This document shows positions 6,077 to 8,405 of a stretch of DNA of 8,405 bases, piece after piece. Both the position numbers and the translations under genes were made by a program. Numbering within the stretch: the first letter of the stretch is position 1; every line of letters starts with the position of its first letter. The notes beneath the pieces were generated by a model that was not told where the DNA came from, searched no databases, and saw only the letters and a list, made by a program, of their open reading frames with translations. Source of the stretch: Bacteroidota bacterium (GTDB taxonomy: Bacteria; Bacteroidota; Rhodothermia; Balneolales; Balneolaceae); the NCBI GenBank assembly GCA_024635465.1, contig JAGXIS010000090.1, positions 1 to 8,405 of the forward strand, written 5' to 3'.

Positions 6077-7150
6077 TTATACACTAAACGCTTGATCTGG
6101 CTCCATCGCCAACACCGTCTCCGTCATCAGCTCAATCAACGCTTTCAGATCATGAAGTGATGCCGTCTCTACCGGTGAGTGCATATAGCGAAGCGGCAAG
6201 GATATCAGAGCACTCGGAATACCCGTCCGCTGGAAAAAGATACTGTCCGTATCCGTACCCGTCCGGACACTCGTCGCCTCATGTTGCACACTGATTTTTT
6301 TCTTCTCCGCTACCTTTTCAATAAGCGAAACCAGCGCCGGATGATTCGCACCCCCATGCTGAATACTGGGGCCACCCCCCAATTTCACCGTTCCATGCTC
6401 CTTATTGTTGATACCGGGTGTATCAGTCGCATGCGTTACATCCGTCACGATGGCCGAATCGGGCATGTGACGATAACTCATCATACGCGCTCCAAATCCA
6501 CCTACCTCTTCCTGTACCGCATTAAGAGCCAACACATTTACTTTCAGATCCTTCTTCCTTTTTTTCAGATTACGCATCGCCTCCGCAATCACAAAACCAC
6601 CTATCCGGTTGTCTAGTGCCCTCCCGGTGATGATCTCATCATTTAAAAACTCAATCTCATCCGTATACGTAACCGGATCCCCAATCTGAACCATCTCCAA
6701 TGCTTCCTCTTTCGACGAAACACCGATATCCACAAAAATGTCTTTCCACGCAGGCTGTTTCCCCCCACCGTTTTTATTCTCCTGAAGATGAATTGCAGTA
6801 TTGCCCACAACCCCGGTCACCCGCCCTCTTTTGTTATAAATATAGACTTTTTTCCCCCTGGCAATGGTAGAATCACTACCACCCAACTTATTCAGCGTCA
6901 CAAAACCGTCATCGGAAATATGCTGTACCACCATCCCGATCTCATCAGCATGCGCTTCAAGCATCACCGTCGCTACATCATTATTGGTCTGGATCCTGGC
7001 TAACGCTGACCCATAAGAATCCGACTCTACCTTGTCCGAAAATCCGGAAAGATACTCTTTCCACACCTTCTGTCCGGCACTTTCATATCCTGTCGGACTC
7101 GGCGTGATGATTAACGTCTCTAAAAATGATTGAGCTTTTTTGTCTAACAT
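6077..7150 (-). CDS. M42-family metallo-aminopeptidase
   Basis: Cytoplasmic di-metal aminopeptidase of 357 residues, the normal length for family M42 (glutamyl aminopeptidase, FrvX/YsdC/TET type; often misnamed endoglucanase M). These enzymes form large tetrahedral particles that trim short peptides left by proteasome-like proteases. Expected metal ligands are all visible: His67 in EAHADEIG, Asp180 in GRALDNRIGG, Glu215 in AVQEEVGGFG, Asp237 in TDVTHATD and His324 in RYMHSPVE. The catalytic pair is Asp69 and Glu214. The inserted PDZ-like domain fills about 75-165. No signal peptide is present. The ATG at 7150 has no Shine-Dalgarno; the N-terminus (LDKKAQSFLETLIITPSPTG) aligns with the usual family start. 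Sampled GC is about 50%, higher than the kinase genes. It is transcribed away from the thioesterase gene. Substrate preference cannot be read from sequence. Confidence 0.95.
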   Translation of the reverse strand: MLDKKAQSFLETLIITPSPTGYESAGQKVWKEYLSGFSDKVESDSYGSALARIQTNNDVATVMLEAHADEIGMVVQHISDDGFVTLNKLGGSDSTIARGKKVYIYNKRGRVTGVVGNTAIHLQENKNGGGKQPAWKDIFVDIGVSSKEEALEMVQIGDPVTYTDEIEFLNDEIITGRALDNRIGGFVIAEAMRNLKKRKKDLKVNVLALNAVQEEVGGFGARMMSYRHMPDSAIVTDVTHATDTPGINNKEHGTVKLGGGPSIQHGGANHPALVSLIEKVAEKKKISVQHEATSVRTGTDTDSIFFQRTGIPSALISLPLRYMHSPVETASLHDLKALIELMTETVLAMEPDQAFSV

Positions 7151-7248
7151 ATGCTGTATTTGCGTGTTTAATTCGGTTTGATCTTATATACTATCGTAAA
7201 TAACGTATTGTACCGGTAAATCAACCACCAAAGTACTCTAGTGGGTTT

Positions 7249-7256
7249 CAAATATA
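7249..7256 (-). promoter_or_regulatory. Candidate -7 element (TATATTTG) for the M42 gene
   Basis: The - strand reads TATATTTG, an exact match to the Bacteroidota sigma-A -7 consensus TAnnTTTG. It would start a transcript with a leader of about 90 nt before the ATG at 7150. No clear TTG is present at the expected -33 distance (the nearest TTG is only about 5 nt upstream), so support is partial. Confidence 0.3.
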
Positions 7257-7266
7257 AGCAAGATAG

Positions 7267-7282
7267 AGGTCGAAATAGACCT
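7267..7282. repeat. Short inverted repeat AGGTC/GACCT
   Basis: AGGTC (7267-7271) and GACCT (7278-7282) are separated by 6 nt, directly upstream of the candidate peptidase -7 element. The spacing would suit a dimeric regulator, but 5-nt arms are short enough to be chance. Confidence 0.25.
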
Positions 7283-7283
7283 A

Positions 7284-7317
7284 AATCAGAAATAAATCCA
7301 TTTTTTCCTCTCTGATT
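7284..7317. repeat. Inverted repeat AATCAGA/TCTGATT
   Basis: Seven-nt perfect arms (7284-7290 and 7311-7317) flank 20 nt that include a run of six T. It lies midway between the divergent genes. It could be an operator or an RNA hairpin in the thioesterase leader; no known motif is recognised. Confidence 0.3.
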
Positions 7318-7410
7318 CTGTTTACCTTTACGGTACGCTGAAATAGCAGATATCATAAAGAGATGATGTAATCAACAAATGAAGAGATATTAAAAAACCG
7401 AATTAAATAA

Positions 7411-7860
7411 GTGAAAGATCAAATACTACGACCGGATTATCACCCGGATTCTTTTTATCACTGGACCGAAATAAAGGTTCGGTTTAGAGACCTGGATCCA
7501 CTCAACCACGTAAACAATGCGGTTTTCAACTCCTATTTTGAGGAGGCCCGAATAAATCTCGTAAATAATGTGGCTGAGTTTAGCGACTCGATGTCTCAAG
7601 GAAAGAGTTTTGTCCTTGTTCATATGGAACTCGACTATCTGAAACCGATTCTATATGGAGAAACCATCTTAATCGGAAGTGCACTCGATGAATTGGGCAA
7701 CAGCAGTATCAAAGGGTTTCAGGCAATCTATGAGAAAGATAGCAAAGAACTGAAAGCCTTCTGTAAAACAACCGGTGTCTGGTTTGATTTAAAAACACAA
7801 CGCCCAACCCGTATTCCAAAGATTGATAACCCGGAAAGGTATCTATTTAAAAAGAGCTGA
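7411..7860 (+). CDS. Hot-dog fold acyl-CoA thioesterase (4HBT-like)
   Basis: Small cytoplasmic protein of 149 residues, typical for single-domain 4-hydroxybenzoyl-CoA thioesterase-like (YbgC/FadM-type) enzymes that hydrolyse acyl-CoA thioesters. The signature is near the N-terminus: VRFRDLDPLNHVNNAVFNSYFEEAR (given here with its key residues Asp27, Asp29, His33, Asn36 and Glu44/Glu45), where the family keeps D-x-D-x-x-x-H-V-N/x-x. The central helix is followed by beta strands with HMELDYLKPILYGE, the usual sheet of the fold. The start is GTG at 7411: a stop codon lies directly upstream at 7408-7410, and the next in-frame Met is at residue 61, beyond the active site. No Shine-Dalgarno is evident. 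The stop at 7858-7860 is 2 nt before the HD-domain gene, so the two are almost certainly co-translated. The acyl substrate is unknown. Confidence 0.88.
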   Translation: MKDQILRPDYHPDSFYHWTEIKVRFRDLDPLNHVNNAVFNSYFEEARINLVNNVAEFSDSMSQGKSFVLVHMELDYLKPILYGETILIGSALDELGNSSIKGFQAIYEKDSKELKAFCKTTGVWFDLKTQRPTRIPKIDNPERYLFKKS

Positions 7861-7862
7861 AA

Positions 7863-8405
7863 ATGGATAAGAGCAATCAGTACAAAATTTTCAATGATCC
7901 GGTACACGGTTTCATCACCATTCCAAAAGGGATCATCCTTCAGCTGATCGATCATCACTATGTACAAAGGTTACGGCGTATTCGTCAGTTGGGACTAGGA
8001 TACCTGGTTTTTCCCGCTGCCGAACACTCCCGCTTCTCCCATGCCATGGGAGCCATGGAGCTGGGACAACGAGTACTGAAAAATCTAAAAGAGAAGGATA
8101 CGACTATCAGTAAATCAGAACTGGAAGGTACTCTGATTGCAATTCTGCTTCACGATGTGGGTCATGGACCCCTTTCCCATACGCTCGAACACACACTCAT
8201 CAAGGATTTCAATCATGAGATGATGAGTCTTAAAATCATGAAATCGCTCAATAAAGAGTTTGATGGAGCTTTGGATACGGCAATTGATATCTTCACCGAT
8301 CAATATTCTAAAAAGTTTCTGCATCAGCTCGTCTCTTCTCAGCTTGATATGGACAGGCTCGACTACCTTAAACGGGACAGCTTTTTTACCGGTGTATCTG
8401 AAGGA
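7863..8405 (+). CDS. HD-domain phosphohydrolase (SAMHD1/dGTPase-like), 5' part
   Basis: The first 181 codons are present and the frame remains open at the window edge. The likely product is a metal-dependent phosphohydrolase of the HD superfamily, in the group with SAMHD1 and the YpgQ/YdhJ-like uncharacterised proteins, some of which hydrolyse dNTPs. Motifs in order: NDPVHGFITIP (11-21), RLRRIRQLG (37-44), HSRFSHAMG with His60, the HD pair His97-Asp98 in LLHDVGHGPLSHTLE, and QLDMDRLDYLKRD with Asp162 as the likely last metal ligand. The order and spacing match SAMHD1's H-HD-D set. Start ATG at 7863 is chosen because it is 2 nt after the thioesterase stop and the conserved FNDPVHG block begins at residue 10. 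Nothing appears broken in the visible part. Substrate (dNTP or other nucleotide) and C-terminal regulatory domains cannot be judged. Confidence 0.9.
   Translation, partial: MDKSNQYKIFNDPVHGFITIPKGIILQLIDHHYVQRLRRIRQLGLGYLVFPAAEHSRFSHAMGAMELGQRVLKNLKEKDTTISKSELEGTLIAILLHDVGHGPLSHTLEHTLIKDFNHEMMSLKIMKSLNKEFDGALDTAIDIFTDQYSKKFLHQLVSSQLDMDRLDYLKRDSFFTGVSEG

Larger units (their letters stand above)
7151..7410. promoter_or_regulatory. Divergent promoter region, peptidase / thioesterase
   Basis: These 260 nt separate the M42 gene (-) from the thioesterase gene (+), so promoters for both directions are expected. They contain a TAnnTTTG match for the - strand (7249-7256), a one-mismatch version on the + strand (TACCTTTA, 7323-7330) and two short inverted repeats (7267-7282 and 7284-7317). 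No convincing gene lies here; the open frame at 7168-7356 (-) has no recognisable protein character. Confidence 0.55.

Noticed and set aside
6179..6616. Open frame of 145 codons on the + strand opposite the M42 peptidase
   Set aside because: It is antisense to a gene with every catalytic residue present, and its translation is rich in H, R and T without recognisable motifs.
7168..7356. Small open frame (62 codons, - strand) between the peptidase and thioesterase genes
   Set aside because: It has no recognisable motif or ribosome site, and it covers the likely promoter element and inverted repeats.

Overview
The window looks like the end of an assembled contig. Positions 1-49 are not genomic: they match an Illumina Nextera i7-side adapter (end of P7, an 8-nt index, then the Read 2 transposase sequence ending in the Tn5 mosaic end). 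Organism sequence starts at about position 50 and runs to 8405, where the last gene is cut by the window edge. The gene content suggests a member of the Bacteroidota or a close relative such as Balneolota/Rhodothermota. The reasons are a Reg_prop/Y_Y_Y periplasmic sensor kinase, mostly absent Shine-Dalgarno sequences, one TAnnTTTG-like promoter element and heptameric intergenic repeats. This assignment is inference.

Layout. 50-300 (+) is the C-terminal tail of a Y-family DNA polymerase (DinB/Pol IV-like), cut at its 5' side by the adapter. 301-482 is a convergent intergenic spacer with several short repeats: two kinds of 7-nt tandem repeat, a perfect 6-bp hairpin and a second imperfect hairpin. 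A 9-nt inverted repeat brackets it. 483-4019 (-) encodes a 1178-residue membrane histidine kinase with a periplasmic 14-repeat double propeller, a Y_Y_Y domain, one membrane helix, a coiled coil and a kinase core with a non-standard H-box. 4068-5840 (-) encodes a soluble receiver-kinase-receiver hybrid. It lies upstream of the propeller kinase in the same direction, 48 nt apart, so the two probably form one operon.

5841-6076 is the leader of that operon and holds a 12-nt direct repeat. 6077-7150 (-) encodes an M42-family metallo-aminopeptidase. 7151-7410 is a divergent promoter region. 7411-7860 (+) encodes a hot-dog acyl-CoA thioesterase with a GTG start, followed after 2 nt by an HD-domain phosphohydrolase (7863 to the window end, partial).

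The most interesting unit is the two-kinase operon. An outer signal read by the propeller kinase could be passed to the soluble REC-HK-REC protein. Neither protein has a DNA-binding or other recognised output domain, so the final output must be encoded elsewhere. The rest is ordinary housekeeping or accessory content. I did not find a mobile element, CRISPR array, tRNA or rRNA.
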